NCBI GenBank assembly: GCA_028015205.1
Contig: JAPWFG010000021.1
Location: 868,001 to 932,000, forward strand
Direction of reading: 5' to 3'
DNA: 64,000 nucleotides
From: Mytilisepta virgata
Taxonomy: Eukaryota > Mollusca > Bivalvia > Mytilida > Mytilidae
How positions within the stretch are numbered: position 1 is the first letter of the stretch; each line of letters begins with the position of its first letter. The position numbers were made by a program, and so were the translations under genes. The notes beneath the pieces were generated by a model. The model was not told the origin of the DNA. It worked only from the letters and a program-made list of their open reading frames with translations, and did not search any database. Of the stretch, positions 24,801-33,179 are shown one piece after another.

Positions 24801-27800
24801 TAATTTTGGACCCTGATTTGGACCAACTTGAAAACTGGGCCCATAATAAAAAAAACTAAGTACATGTTTAGATTCAGCATATCAAAGAACCCCAAGAATT
24901 CAATTTTTGTTAAAATCAAACTAAGTTTAATTTTGGACCCTTTGGACCTTAATGTAGACCAATTTGAAAACGGGACCAAAAATTAAGAATCTAAATGCAC
25001 GGTTAGATTCGGCATATCAAAGAACCCCAATAGTTCAATTTTCAATGAAATCAAACAAAGTTTAATTTTGGACCCTTTTGGCCCCTAATTCCTAAACTGT
25101 TGGGACCAAAACTCCAAAAATCAATCCCAACCTTCCTTTTGTGGTCATAAACCTTGTGTTTAAATTTCATAGATTTCTATTTACTTATACTAAAGTTATT
25201 GTGCAAAAACCAAGAAAAATGCTTATTTGGGACCTTTTTTAGCCCCTAATTCCTAAACTGTTGGGACCAAAACTCCCAAAAACAATCCCAACCTTCCTTT
25301 TGTGGTCATAAACCTTGTGTTAAAATTTCACAGATTTCTATTTACTTATACTAGAGTTATTGTGCGAAAACCAAGAAAAATGCTTATTGGGCCCTTTTTT
25401 GGCCCCTGATTCTTAAACTGTTGGGACCAAAACTCCCAAAATCAATCCCAACCTTCCTTTTGTGGTCATAAACCTTGTGTTTAAATTTCATAGATTTCTA
25501 TTAACTTATACTAAAATTATAGTGCGAAAACCAAATGTCTTCGGACGACGACGCCAACGTCATACCAATATACGACCGCAAAAATTTTGCGGTCGTATAA
25601 AAATGGGACAAGAGTCACTCAAGCCTAAAATTGAGGTCAATTTGGATATAGGTATTACAGCTACAGAAAAATGGACTAAATCATGAAAATGTGACTCAAA
25701 TCTGAAATTCAAGTCAATGTCTCACACAGCCATATATCCATCAGGCACTATTTATTGACCAAATATGGTTGGTCTATGTATTGCAGATGCTGAGAAATGG
25801 ATATCATCCCAAAACGTGAAACAAGTCAGTCAAGCATGAAATAGAGGTCAAAGGTAAGGTGTCAGATGTTAAAGTGGTATATACCCACTTGAAGAATTTC
25901 TATCAACCAAATACTGTGGTTCTCGTTACAAATGTAGTACAGTTCCTGAGAAATAGACTCAATCTTAATGTATATTAAGTCACTAAAGCATGAAATTCAG
26001 ATCAATGTTCAGCTGACAGGTGTTAGACTGCCATGTATCCACTAAGAACTACCTACAGACCAAATATGATGGGCCTAGGTAATACAGTTTCTGAGAAATG
26101 GACTTAATCTAAAAAAATGTAACACAAGTCACTCAAACACGAAAATGAGGTCAAGGTCCAGAGACAGGTGTCAGACTGGCATGTGTCCATTTAAAACTAT
26201 CTATTGACTTAATATGGTGGGTCTAGGTATTAAAGTTGCTGAAAAATGGACCAAACCTTCGAAAATTTTACAAAGTCACTCAACCATGAAATTGGGGTCA
26301 AAGTCCACAGACAGGTTTCAGTCTCGCATATACCCACTATGAACTATCTATACACCAAACACGGTGGATCTATGTATTACAGTTGCTGAAATATCGACTT
26401 AATCAAGAAACTTGGACGAAAGTCACTCAACCATGAAATTGAGGTCAAGGTCTAGAGAAAAGTGTCAGACTGGCATGTACCCACCAAGAACTATCAATAG
26501 ACCAAATACGGTGGGTCTAGGTATTACAGTTTCAGAGAAATGGACTTAATCGTGAAAATGTGACACAGGTCACTCAAGCATGAAATTGAGGTGACAAAGA
26601 ACTATCTATTGACCAAATATGGTGGGTCTAGGTATTCTAGTTGCTGAGAAATGGACTTAACCACGAAATGTGACAAAGTCACTAAGCATGAAATTGAGGC
26701 GAAGGTCCCAAGCCAGGTGTCAGACTGGCATATACCCACTAAGAACTATCTATAGACCATATATGGTCGGCCTAGATATTACAGTTGCTGAGAAATTAAT
26801 TTAACCACGAAACTTGGATGCAGATTCACATTTATGTTTATGAAGTCAGTGAACCATAAAAATGAGGTCAGGGTCACAAGTCAAGTATACTGTGGGAAAC
26901 CTTATACGATAAGCTATCTGTGGACCATAAATCTTAATTGTAGGTATTATATGTGCAAAGTTATTAAAGTTTTAAAAAAGTTTACGCTGCCACCGGAAAG
27001 TAACACCTACATCACACCTTCTCGACTTTTCGTCGCAGGCGAGACAAAAAAATTATGATGAATTTAAATATGTTCCTCTGAAAATACTTACACTATTAGA
27101 AAACATGATGTACAAAAATCTTATGATGAATTTAAATATGTTCCTCTGATCTGAATTTTATTTCTCATTTAGATAACTATTAATGCAGATAAAATATTGT
27201 TTTGTTCCCTAGTCTTGTCAAAGACAACCATCCAATGAGAATACAGATAAATAAACACAGAAGTTCATAACTATACAAGACCACCTGAATAGCTAAGCCA
27301 TTATGAAAATAATTGTATCCTACCTCTCAATCGATCATTACATTTCCATTCTATTAGTCCCACCTCACTTTTACATGATATATCTTAACAAAAATACCTT
27401 CTTTATCCCCTAATTTCCAATATTTATTGCTTTCATCGCCATCCATTAACTTTGCTTCTTTTTCTCCTGTCTCCAAATTTAACCTGACATGTAAACCAGC
27501 TGGAACCGCTTGCCCTGTTGAAATAAATGGAATAGTTTTACAAATACACTTGCCTGCTTTTTAAAATGTAACATACAATGTATATTCAATATTTTAAACC
27601 AAGAACCTGTAAATGATGTGTAAAAAAACTGATGCAACTAAAAATTATCTGTACACTGATTTGATTTTTGTATCTGCAAACATCACACAGAAAACCTTAA
27701 TTTTTTTATTATTTTTGGAAAAAGAAGTTGTTTAAAGCATGTTTAAAGTGTTTCCTATATATTCAGGTAATCATTATAACTAGACTTGTATATGATTTTG

Positions 27801-29782
27801 AGGCAAGATAAATGTTAGTTTCAGGGAAAGATAATAAATCTGGACATCCCTCCATGTTATAATCACAGCATTTATATTCTGAATTGGTGAGAATTTAATA
27901 ATAATACTTTATTTCAAGAGGGTAGCACAGTTAGTACAAACTAATCTTCCCTGAGGTCCTCATTTACCATTGAAAGCATACCTCAAAAAACATTACAAAA
28001 TAATACATAATATTGTCAAAATAATTGCATAGAACAATACATTTAGGAAAATACACAAGATTGAGACCTATTGTTTATTTAACAAATACGCCTTTAGATT
28101 TTGTTTAAAAGTAGCAAAACTCTTAGTGTTTCGCACTGAGCATGGTAGACTGTTCCATAGAAAAGACCCAGTGTAGCTGAATGTCTTTTTAAACAATTTT
28201 GAGCATACTTGATCAATTTGATGTGTCCAATTTAAGTTGGTGTCAACTTTTACTCCCAACAATTTTTCACACTTAGAATTTTGCAAAATTTCTGAATTTA
28301 TTGTTAAGACAGGATTGACAGTCTGTGACAAAATTTTTTGCCTGGTTCCAATTACCATACATTTTGTCTTACTGCAATTTACAAACAGCCTGTTGTTTAG
28401 CACCATTTTTCTATTTCAGTTAAGTCTTCTTGTACTTTGGTTGTAATTCACTAATTTCTTTACCAGACAAGTGTATAGTTGAATCATCAGCATATAAATC
28501 AGTTCTACAATTTTTTATGTGTAATGGCAAGTCTTTTATATATATAATGAATAAGAGAGGTCCCGGTATTGAACCTTGGGGAACAACAAACTTAATAGGC
28601 TGTTTATCTGATTGAAAATTTCCAATTTGAACTTGCTGAGTTTTATTATACAAGATTCAAAGAAAGAAACATGGTTTTCATCACAACCATATTTTCAACT
28701 TTTTACAAAGGATTTCATGATCTACAACATCAAAAGCTTTTTTTTTTAAATCTAAGAGAATTGCAAGGTTTAAATGTCCATTATTCATTTCTTCTAAATT
28801 CTGGTGTACAAGAATATAAACTATATAAGGAACCTGGTTTTACTGGTTTCCATTCTTTTGTTGGGAAGAATACATTTAAGGGATCTTGTTCTGTCTCAAA
28901 TTCCTTTTGTTCAACTGTAACATCTGTCAAAAATTAAAAAAAAATTGAAACTGCTATGCATATGCATATTAATTTTTAATGATATGATATATCAATTTTA
29001 GCAGTTTCATAATAATGCATTATTTATAAAAACCATAAAAAATGTTATGTAAGTAAATATAATGAATCTCCTGTATCTGCATTCAAATAGTAACAATAAA
29101 ATCTTAAATGCAAGTGAAAAAAAAATCTGTCTTTCTATTGTACAAGGTGGACAATGAGAACAGAGTACAGAAGAAAGTCTTAGACCCATTATCAATAAAA
29201 TCATTATTATTGCAATGGTCACCACACTTTCAATTTTATGAAGAAGTGACTTTTCTAGGGGGGGCTGACAGGGAGACTTTAGGGAGAATTAGGATTTGTT
29301 ATAATTTTTTCATGTCTCTACACATTAACATATTAATTTCAATACCTTTAGGAGTATTGTAGATTTCCTTATTTTGATGAACTTGTACCAGTATTATATC
29401 ATTTTTCAAGCTGTCTCAGGAACTTATTGTCAAGGCTAAAAAAAGTATTTTAAAGGGAAAATTTGGAAATTCAGTGTTTGAATTTTTGCCTTTATTTGAA
29501 GCTCTAAAGAAACTTCAGAATCTCCTGAACAAGGCTGCAAGAAGATAAAAGTATAAGATATATCAGGTAACATCTCAATGGAAAATCCCTGGCATGTTAG
29601 TACAAATACATGTATGGCAAGACAGTACTGATAAAAATAATACTACCATCATTTTCTGTCTGGACCACAGTTAATGCCCCTGGAGAATTCTCACTTCTTA
29701 CACACATATAGTAACAACAGACAAGGAACAGGATTAAACTCATAACATTCACTATCCTTATGCCATTTATTAAACCTGACAT
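6592..29782 (-). CDS. SIL1: SIL1-like nucleotide exchange factor, complete nine-exon gene
   Basis: SIL1/BAP is an ER-luminal nucleotide exchange factor for the Hsp70 BiP: an armadillo-repeat protein that grips the BiP ATPase domain and releases ADP. Nine exons (29647-29782, 28834-28923, 27398-27514, 15590-15687, 12224-12412, 11515-11636, 9113-9374, 7920-7975, 6592-6880) join with GT/AG borders and matching phases into 1359 nt, 452 residues plus stop; the human protein is similar in length. Residues ~10-28 are a hydrophobic signal, then a [22 protein letters not shown] block typical of SIL1, armadillo-like helices (~150-400) and a terminal KDEL for ER retrieval. NST, NIT and NSS sequons suggest N-glycosylation, as known for SIL1. 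Start ATG at 29782 precedes the signal; an internal Met (codon 14) is possible. Introns are packed with transposons. Confidence 0.93.
7040..7905 (+). repeat. family C tandem-core element, 5' truncated
   Basis: About five ~150 bp monomers (phrases GACCAAATATGGTGGGTCTA, CATGAAATTGAGGTCAAGG, GTGTCAGACTGACATGTA). It ends with the family C terminus GTCGCATACGAGACAAAAA. The head (ACAAGAGTGGACACAC...) is missing. Lies in SIL1 intron 8, ending ~17 bp from the exon 8 donor. Confidence 0.75.
7920..7975 (-). CDS. SIL1: SIL1 exon 8 (micro-exon)
   Basis: 56 nt encoding [18 protein letters not shown] plus two bases; the family has a similar 'PEKLQQYRQV' stretch here. Acceptor TTTTTAG, donor GTAAGT. Too short to show up as an open frame; found by asking what must join exons 7 and 9. 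The 3' end of a family C element lies ~17 bp beyond its donor. Confidence 0.85.
8141..8348 (+). pseudogene. inverted partial copy of SIL1 exon 9
   Basis: Opposite-strand copy of the end of SIL1 exon 9 and its 3' UTR (source about 6537-6745). It reads [20 protein letters not shown], then [19 protein letters not shown] and stop. The frame is intact, with one in-frame codon deletion and conservative changes ([12 protein letters not shown] to [12 protein letters not shown]). It sits in the intron between SIL1 exons 7 and 8 but on the plus strand, so it cannot be spliced into SIL1 mRNA. It could be a DNA-level inverted duplication or a relic of an allele or paralog. Confidence 0.85.
8345..8906 (-). 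repeat. family A element fragment, reverse orientation
   Basis: Reverse-strand family A: three ~165 bp monomers with TCTGAAAGAGGACCACC, TTTCAGACAAGAAGATCTTT and TAGGGTCCTATGTTAAACTA. It ends at about 8891-8906 with GGCCAGGTGAGCTAAT, the reverse complement of the family A 5' terminus. Confidence 0.75.
9113..9374 (-). CDS. SIL1: SIL1 exon 7: armadillo core
   Basis: 262 nt encoding [20 protein letters not shown] through [20 protein letters not shown] to SDLYDER. This is the best conserved part of the protein (human: PKVQVEAIEGGAL, FPYAQRQFLKLGGLQ), where SIL1 contacts BiP. Acceptor TTTCAG, donor GTTAGT. Confidence 0.94.
9552..10095 (+). repeat. family B tandem-core element, second copy
   Basis: Head with GTGTCCACGGGACACGGATG then CCCCCGC, about two monomers identical in kind to 893-1560, and tail with ACAGACAAACGTACAAGAG and TTAATGCACCCG. 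Lies in SIL1 intron 6 just upstream (in SIL1 sense) of exon 7. Confidence 0.7.
10460..11300 (+). repeat. family F tandem-core element with 3' hairpin
   Basis: The head is a small hairpin (TCTGTGAACAGAGTTCACA) followed by TATATCCCCCAC. About three ~185 bp monomers follow (GTGCACAATGGCAATGTA, TCACTGGTTTAGGAGGAGTTG). The 3' end is a hairpin of ATATCCCCCAC and GTGGGGATAT (11266-11292). Head and tail motifs are complementary. Confidence 0.7.
11515..11636 (-). CDS. SIL1: SIL1 exon 6
   Basis: 122 nt encoding [20 protein letters not shown] then [20 protein letters not shown], an armadillo-type repeat aligned with the human NAQDLLSFGGLQ region. The donor is GTAAGT inside codon 251, completed by exon 7 as Asn. 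Confidence 0.92.
12224..12412 (-). CDS. SIL1: SIL1 exon 5: start of armadillo-like region
   Basis: 189 nt, 63 codons in phase 0, from [20 protein letters not shown] to [10 protein letters not shown]. It holds the NST and NIT sequons. Its acceptor (ATTTCAG) abuts a MITE whose end starts at 12421, so the pyrimidine tract upstream is transposon sequence. Confidence 0.92.
12421..13123. mobile_element. 703 bp MITE with 19 bp TIRs and TA target duplication
   Basis: Perfect terminal inverted repeats GTAAAAAGTGCGGGCTCAT (12421-12439) and its complement (13105-13123), flanked by TA at 12419-12420 and 13124-13125, as for Tc1/mariner-type elements. No coding capacity. On the minus strand its left end supplies the stretch ACTTTTTAC immediately before the SIL1 exon 5 acceptor. 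Confidence 0.9.
13126..14169. other. intron sequence, nothing recognised
   Basis: AT-rich SIL1 intron 4 sequence. The 130-codon open frame at 13758-14150 has no family resemblance and is probably chance. Confidence 0.45.
14170..14525. repeat. tandem repeat, two ~180 bp units
   Basis: Two units sharing ATATGCATATCTCCATA-like, GTGATCTAACACTCCAT and AGTTTCATGAGAATTATGC phrases, ~180 bp apart. Probably the core of another short non-autonomous element; ends not found. Confidence 0.6.
15590..15687 (-). CDS. SIL1: SIL1 exon 4
   Basis: 98 nt encoding [20 protein letters not shown] and [13 protein letters not shown], matching the SIL1 'DLKSALAKFKEG' region in position. Acceptor TGTAG, donor GTAAGA; the intron upstream (15688-27397) is 11.7 kb and holds the large nested transposon complex. 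Confidence 0.9.
16338..17095 (+). repeat. family G tandem-core element, near-identical 166 bp monomers
   Basis: Head hairpin TACTGTGAGCAAAGCTCACA then GGATACCCCCCGC. Four monomers start TCCAATTATCTCC at 16383, 16549, 16715 and 16883 (spacing 166, 166, 168 bp), nearly identical by eye. The tail is GACAGACGGACAGATGGACG, then the hairpin ATACCCCCC...GGGGGGTAT (17059-17090). Head layout matches family F. Low divergence suggests recent amplification. Confidence 0.8.
17703..17800. repeat. 67 bp intronic tandem repeat, left side of insertion
   Basis: One and a half copies of a unit with ACTTACACTATTAGAAAA and GAATTTAAATATGTTC. The interrupted second unit resumes at about 27053, which marks the exact borders of the large insertion between. 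Confidence 0.75.
18174..18180 (+). promoter_or_regulatory. TATA-like box of the Tc1 transposase
   Basis: TATAAAA 65 bp before the transposase ATG. A similar TATAAAA lies 55 bp before the start in the Tc1 at 36185-37598, so its position is shared by two different Tc1 copies. Confidence 0.5.
18239..19246 (+). CDS. Tc1-family transposase, DD34E, 335 aa
   Basis: Cut-and-paste transposase that binds the TIRs, excises the element and inserts it at TA. Residues 1-60 form the N-terminal helix-turn-helix ([30 protein letters not shown]) followed by the GRPR linker. The catalytic domain has D149 (VWFSDESRF), D237 ([10 protein letters not shown]) and E272 ([13 protein letters not shown]), with 34 residues between the last two: the DD34E signature of Tc1. 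It ends GGHTRY, as Tc1 transposases commonly do. Length is the usual ~340 aa and no stop or frameshift is present, so activity is plausible but untested. ATG at 18239 matches the usual MPRL start. Confidence 0.95.
   Translation: MPRLDAATRNIAIGRLEAGESQNAVAVTYNVHRSTISRLWRRYLQLGTTTDRPRSGRPRVTTRAQDRYIRLFHLRNRTIAATETAVNVPGLRRISAQTVRNRLRSHGLRARRPYFGATLRRQHRRARVRWCTTVRAWNLQNWRRVWFSDESRFQLEKRDGRIRVYRRRNERFAQNCVVERDNFGGGSVMMWAAISYARNTQLIHIQGNLNAVRYRDEILRPHLLPVIDIRREIFQHDNARPHTARVTVDFLEQQNVNVIRWPSRSPDLNPIEHLWDEVDRRVRQRQPPPQNLQQLQQALQFEWQRIPRVRTQRLIQSMPRRVGAVLQANGGHTRY
20110..20340. repeat. poly-C / poly-A low-complexity tract
   Basis: Runs of up to ~16 C alternating with A and T runs inside family D; run lengths are likely to be imprecise in the assembly. 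Confidence 0.8.
20735..23460 (+). repeat. four direct repeats of ~700-780 bp
   Basis: The phrase GATTAAAGCGTGGTTTCAG (with variants) recurs at about 21283, 22062 and 22816. The first two units share a ~58-residue hydrophobic frame ([20 protein letters not shown]...[17 protein letters not shown]) at 20801-21034 and 21564-21926; the last two lack it. The peptide matches no family I recognise. Confidence 0.7.
23476..23568. repeat. 93 bp hairpin made of two joined element ends
   Basis: Nearly perfect arms from GTTGGAAACCCACGGCC to its complement ending TTTCCGAC, with loop TCGGG. The arm matches the terminus of the MITE at 38049-38531 (GGAAGCAAAGC, TAAGCG), so this looks like a MITE reduced to its two ends. 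Confidence 0.7.
24540..25560 (+). repeat. family D core: two tandem arrays
   Basis: First array of ~240 bp units (TTTAATTTTGGACCCTGATT, AAGAACCCCAA.AATTCAAT), then three ~185 bp units (CCTAAACTGTTGGGACCAAA, CCAACCTTCCTTTTGTGGTC, AAACCTTGTGTTTAAATTTC). No coding capacity. Confidence 0.8.
27053..27153. repeat. 67 bp intronic tandem repeat, right side of insertion
   Basis: Continuation of the unit split at 17800, followed by one full unit (ACTTACACTATTAGAAAACA, GATGAATTTAAATATGTTCC). Confidence 0.75.
27398..27514 (-). CDS. SIL1: SIL1 exon 3: conserved [14 protein letters not shown] block
   Basis: 117 nt. It encodes [20 protein letters not shown] and ends at WKLGDKE, the most recognisable N-terminal SIL1 motif. 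Acceptor CAACAG, donor GTATTT. Phase one in and out. Confidence 0.93.
27905..28815 (-). pseudogene. 5'-truncated non-LTR retrotransposon (reverse transcriptase)
   Basis: Minus-strand RT fragment. It reads [25 protein letters not shown] (here split: [19 protein letters not shown]), then [20 protein letters not shown], then the catalytic YADDS box ([13 protein letters not shown]), then [15 protein letters not shown] and [13 protein letters not shown]. The C-terminal [12 protein letters not shown] follows an internal deletion. Frameshifts separate the pieces (28653, 28406). It looks like a Jockey/Rex1-type LINE, dead on arrival. It lies in SIL1 intron 2, same strand, with its 5' junction within ~20 bp of the exon 2 donor. 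Confidence 0.88.
28834..28923 (-). CDS. SIL1: SIL1 exon 2
   Basis: 90 nt encoding [18 protein letters not shown] then [11 protein letters not shown]. Acceptor TTTGACAG and donor GTTCCT are correct, and the phase (two bases in, one base out) matches exons 1 and 3. A truncated LINE lies within about 20 bp of its donor. Confidence 0.9.
28930..29640. other. SIL1 intron 1, nothing recognised
   Basis: AT-rich intron between exons 1 and 2 with no repeat or coding signal that I can support. Confidence 0.5.
29647..29782 (-). CDS. SIL1: SIL1 exon 1: start and signal peptide
   Basis: Codes residues 1-45 plus one base. It contains a hydrophobic run ([18 protein letters not shown]) that fits an ER signal peptide or anchor. 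The donor is GTAGTA just below 29647. No upstream in-frame ATG is convincing; the 5' UTR and transcription start could not be placed. Confidence 0.9.
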
Positions 29783-29894
29783 TTCTGTAGACAGAATCTG
29801 AAATAGAAATACAAATAATACATTTCATATACATACCACAGTATTGGTAAAATGCATCATAAATTTCATAACAATGACAATAATTAAAGTTTGT

Positions 29895-30145
29895 TTTTTC
29901 ACACAAAAATGTATGTCTCCCCCGCACACATGTCATCAGATGGGAACATAATAGTTGTATTACAAACCTGATATCAAATATGCAATTAATTGGATTTCAT
30001 AATGAGTCAGAAAGAAAGAGGTGTCAATATTCCTCACCTTGCTCACTAAGCATGAATATTAATTTCTTCCATCCTGTCCTAAGGAAAAATTTTGTGACAG
30101 ACGGACAGTAGAAAAACAATATGTCTCCCCTCCTTAGAGGTATTC
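29895..30145. repeat. possible short element with inverted GTCTCCC ends
   Basis: ATGTATGTCTCCCCCGCACA near 29908 and ACAGACGGACAG then ATGTCTCCCCTCCTTAGAGG near 30095-30145 resemble head and tail of the tandem-core families (CAGACGG before the 3' end). No monomers remain. Lies just upstream of SIL1 exon 1. Confidence 0.3.
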
Positions 30146-30499
30146 ATACTATTGTGTATGTGAAAATTAGCTTTCTCAGTAACATTTTCTAAATGTCTTG
30201 TTCATGCTCTGTTAATTTTATTCAAAGTTTTTTATCCCTAGTGTTCTACTAATTGGGTAAATACATGTGATATCAGCCAGAGATTTCCATATTTACATGT
30301 AGTCCAAGAGCAAGACCGGGTGCATAAATAAAATTCTTGATGATGTGCATGTATGTACCACTTTATGATATACATGTATAAAATATGTGACACAAGTTCT
30401 TGGTAAAAAAACATATGAATTATGTGAGTTTATTATATAGTTATAAATAAAAAAAATTTCACTAAACACCTGAGGTTATTAGCTGTTCTTACAAAAATA

Positions 30500-31880
30500 T
30501 ACTCTTCAAAAAACAAAACGCATAGCCCATTTTTCAACATTTTCTATATGAACGGATGGTTGTTTCTATATATCTTACACATGTTACATGTTTTTAATGT
30601 CATTAGGTAAGGACAAAAGACATTCATTATGGGTTTTAAATGTAGGGTCACTAATTGTGACTGGTCATTCTTTTTGCCGTAATTTGTTTTTGCTTGACTG
30701 CACCAAGACACATAAGTTTATTAACTTCGCATGCCTTTCGCATGAAATCCAAATCTAAGGACTTTAAAATGCTGGGGTTCTCGGTTTCAAAGTCAGTTGC
30801 ACGTGTATACACTCAAAAGAACCAAATGATGCCACGTCTGATCAAATACAAACGCAACAACGCTATCAGTCGGTTACAAGCAGATGAATCCCAGATAGAT
30901 TTCGCAAAACTGCTGAATGTTTCCAAGAGTACCATCTCTTGCCTTTGGCAAAGGAAACAACAGCAAAGTTCAACAAGTGACCGCCCACACTCAGGCCGAC
31001 CAAGAGTGACCACACCGGCCCTGGATCATCACATCCTGTTACGTCATTTGTGGGAATGGTTCACAACAGCGACCTCTAGTGCGGCAGTAATTCCTGGATG
31101 CTATAGGATCTCAGACTAGGCAGTCTGTAACCACCTATGTGACCCAGATGTCCCGCTAGACCTGTTGTTTTGATATGTCAACACCATCAAATCCGACTTC
31201 AATGGGCTCAGACACACAGGGTATGGCCACAGCAATGCTGCATAACAGTTTGGTTCAATGTCAAGTCGCGATTCCAGTTGTAATGATGCGATGGTAGAGC
31301 AAAGGTATACAGACAATAAAAACTGGATTTAAAAAGTCGACAGATTAGGTGGTTGGAGTGTAATGATGTGGGCTGTAATATCGCATACTGGAAAGACATA
31401 ATGCAGCAGAATGGTGCAAGATTTAAACATGACAATGCCCGACCCCACACCGCAAGAATAACAACCGCATTCCTCACGGGTAACAACGTTGTGGTGCTAT
31501 TTATAATTTCAGCCCCATTGAGCATCTTTGGGACAACTAAGACAGACATGTCCGGCAACAGCATTCACAGCATCAATCCTTACAATTTGTTTATGCGTTA
31601 CAAGATGAGTGGCACAAGTTACAACATCCTGCAACAGGTGATCAGGAATTTGATTTCGTGCATGGCGAGGCACTGTCAGGCTGTTGTTATGTTATTGATG
31701 CTCATGTTGGACATATACAAGGTATTGAACTGTAGTGACCTTTAACTTTGGACATGCAATGGAAATGAACATTTGAAGGTAGTTTTGAGTTCTTATTTAT
31801 CCATCTATTTATTAATCGTTGTTATCCTTGAAATTTGATTTTATATATTCCCCAAATTTCACTTTGAGGTAGGATAGGTT
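30500..31880 (+). mobile_element. decayed Tc1-like transposon, right end not found
   Basis: The left end TACTCTTCAAAAAACAAAAC at 30500 resembles the TIR of the intact Tc1 at 17910. A broken transposase follows. No matching right TIR is seen; the ~31880 end is a guess. Lies between SIL1 and nucleoplasmin. Confidence 0.7.
30829..31745 (+). pseudogene. Tc1-like transposase remnant
   Basis: The N-terminal half is readable ([57 protein letters not shown]) until a stop near 31119. The second catalytic Asp survives out of frame ([18 protein letters not shown] near 31425). The first Asp region (FSDES) and the [11 protein letters not shown] block are lost or scrambled (SAPLSIFGTTKTDMSG near 31510). 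Clearly inactive and older than the Tc1 copies at 17910 and 36185. Confidence 0.88.
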
Positions 31881-32503
31881 TTCGATCACCTTATGTATAT
31901 CTTTCCTTCTGACCTTACAACTTAAATCTGTCATATCGGTAGCTTTTATATTTGTATTTGCCGATTGAATGACCTTGCTCTATTTACACCAGATATATGA
32001 CTGAAATGTGTTTTCGATCACGCCTGATATTTTTGGATGTACTTCCATTGGTTAATAGATCAATGTAATGGACAAATATTACCCTCTACTTTGCAAACTA
32101 CTTAGGTATAACAATATTTTTGGCCTCAAATTTATTTTATTCAACTTTTAAACAAAGATGAGGAATCGTTTTAAGAAAAATGGTGCCTTGTATCATAAAA
32201 GAATGATAAACAAAGTTCCCTTCTGTCTTCAGATCATATTCCACCAAACTTTTGTACTCAATCGAAAAAAACGTGACTGCTTTGTTTGTAAATATATGCT
32301 AATTATCTGAAATTTTGTGCAAGAGCCCGATTTTGGAGATTATATAGCCAATAGAAATCTAATGTCACAACAATATGCATTTTATCTTTTTAAGAGTTTA
32401 TTTGAGGCTTAATTGCCACTAGAGAAGCCACTCTGACACCCACCAAATGGAGAGGGTTAGCATAAGTTGGTATAACTTGTTTATCAATAAGTTAAAACTA
32501 AGT

Positions 32504-32616
32504 GACAACCACAGGGGCCGGTAACAAAGGTTAGTTTGATCGTCCGGCCCCAACTATACTCCTTTCATGTAGTCAGGGCAGGTTGATCAAAACAACCTTT
32601 GTTACCGGGTGGTGAC
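32504..32616. repeat. foldback element 1
   Basis: 15 bp perfect arms CCGGTAACAAAGGTT (32518-32532) and complement (32594-32608), preceded by CACAGGGG. In the region between the two host genes. Confidence 0.7.
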
Positions 32617-32651
32617 AACAACATCCCCCCCCAAACCATAACATCATTAGA

Positions 32652-32760
32652 CCACAGGGGCTTGTTACAATATCTATGACTGATCAAGCAAGGATCTATA
32701 ATACAGATCAGTCACAGATGACATACTGACTGCTGTGTCAATTGTAACGAGCCCCTGTGA
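32652..32760. repeat. foldback element 2
   Basis: Arms CACAGGGGCTTGTTACAAT (32653-32671) and complement (32741-32759), 18 of 19 paired, with a nested stem GACTGATC / GATCAGTC inside. Outer motif CACAGGGGC shared with the neighbouring foldback 1, so the two are related. Confidence 0.7.
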
Positions 32761-33179
32761 GTGTGATTACATTAGACACTGCCTGCATGGTGACTGTATT
32801 TAACTTATAGGATAAAGTTAATAACTTACGTTGTTGTTCGAAACCACTGTTTGATACTGAATGTTATTTTCAATTTTCAAATAGTTGTTCGTACACAATT
32901 CTTACATCAGAAAAATATTGATTTACAATATGTGTGACACAAATTCTAGAATAATGCGACTTGTTTTTTTCTCCTAAATACACGTCGTCTTAACAGGTCT
33001 TTCGTAACTCCTCTTTTTTTCGAGTGGTACTGGTAAAGACATTCGGAAATCATCTGAAAACTACGCAGGCCTATCTGCTCTAAATGATTAAAGAAATGAA
33101 GGTTCTAATTTATAAAAGTGTATAAATCATATTTGCACATTTAATTGTAAGGAACATTAAAAAAAACCTGTTGATTCCT

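Larger units (their letters stand above)
19618..25600 (+). mobile_element. family D tandem-core element with perfect 3' hairpin, interrupted
   Basis: The head at 19618-19660 contains GCGCAGCTAGATACGACCGC; the tail at 25570-25598 is a perfect palindrome of TACGACCGCAAAA and its complement. Between are C-rich and A-rich tracts (20050-20340), an internal duplication (19876-20002 repeated at 20515-20635), a 3.8 kb insertion (20636-24434), then monomer arrays. It is inserted in family C, whose monomer resumes at 25601. Confidence 0.75.
17801..27052 (+). mobile_element. family C element expanded to ~9.25 kb by nested insertions
   Basis: The head CAAGAGTGGACACACTACA then TGTCTCGCCTG starts at about 17801; the tail GTCGCAGGCGAGACAAAA ends at about 27050. 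TGTCTCGCCTG and CAGGCGAGACA are inverted. The core of ~150 bp monomers is visible at 19440-19617 and 25601-26980. The body is interrupted by a Tc1 (17910-19432) and a family D element (19618-25600, itself carrying a 3.8 kb insertion). The flanking 67 bp tandem unit is split exactly at the borders with no evident long target duplication. Confidence 0.75.
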
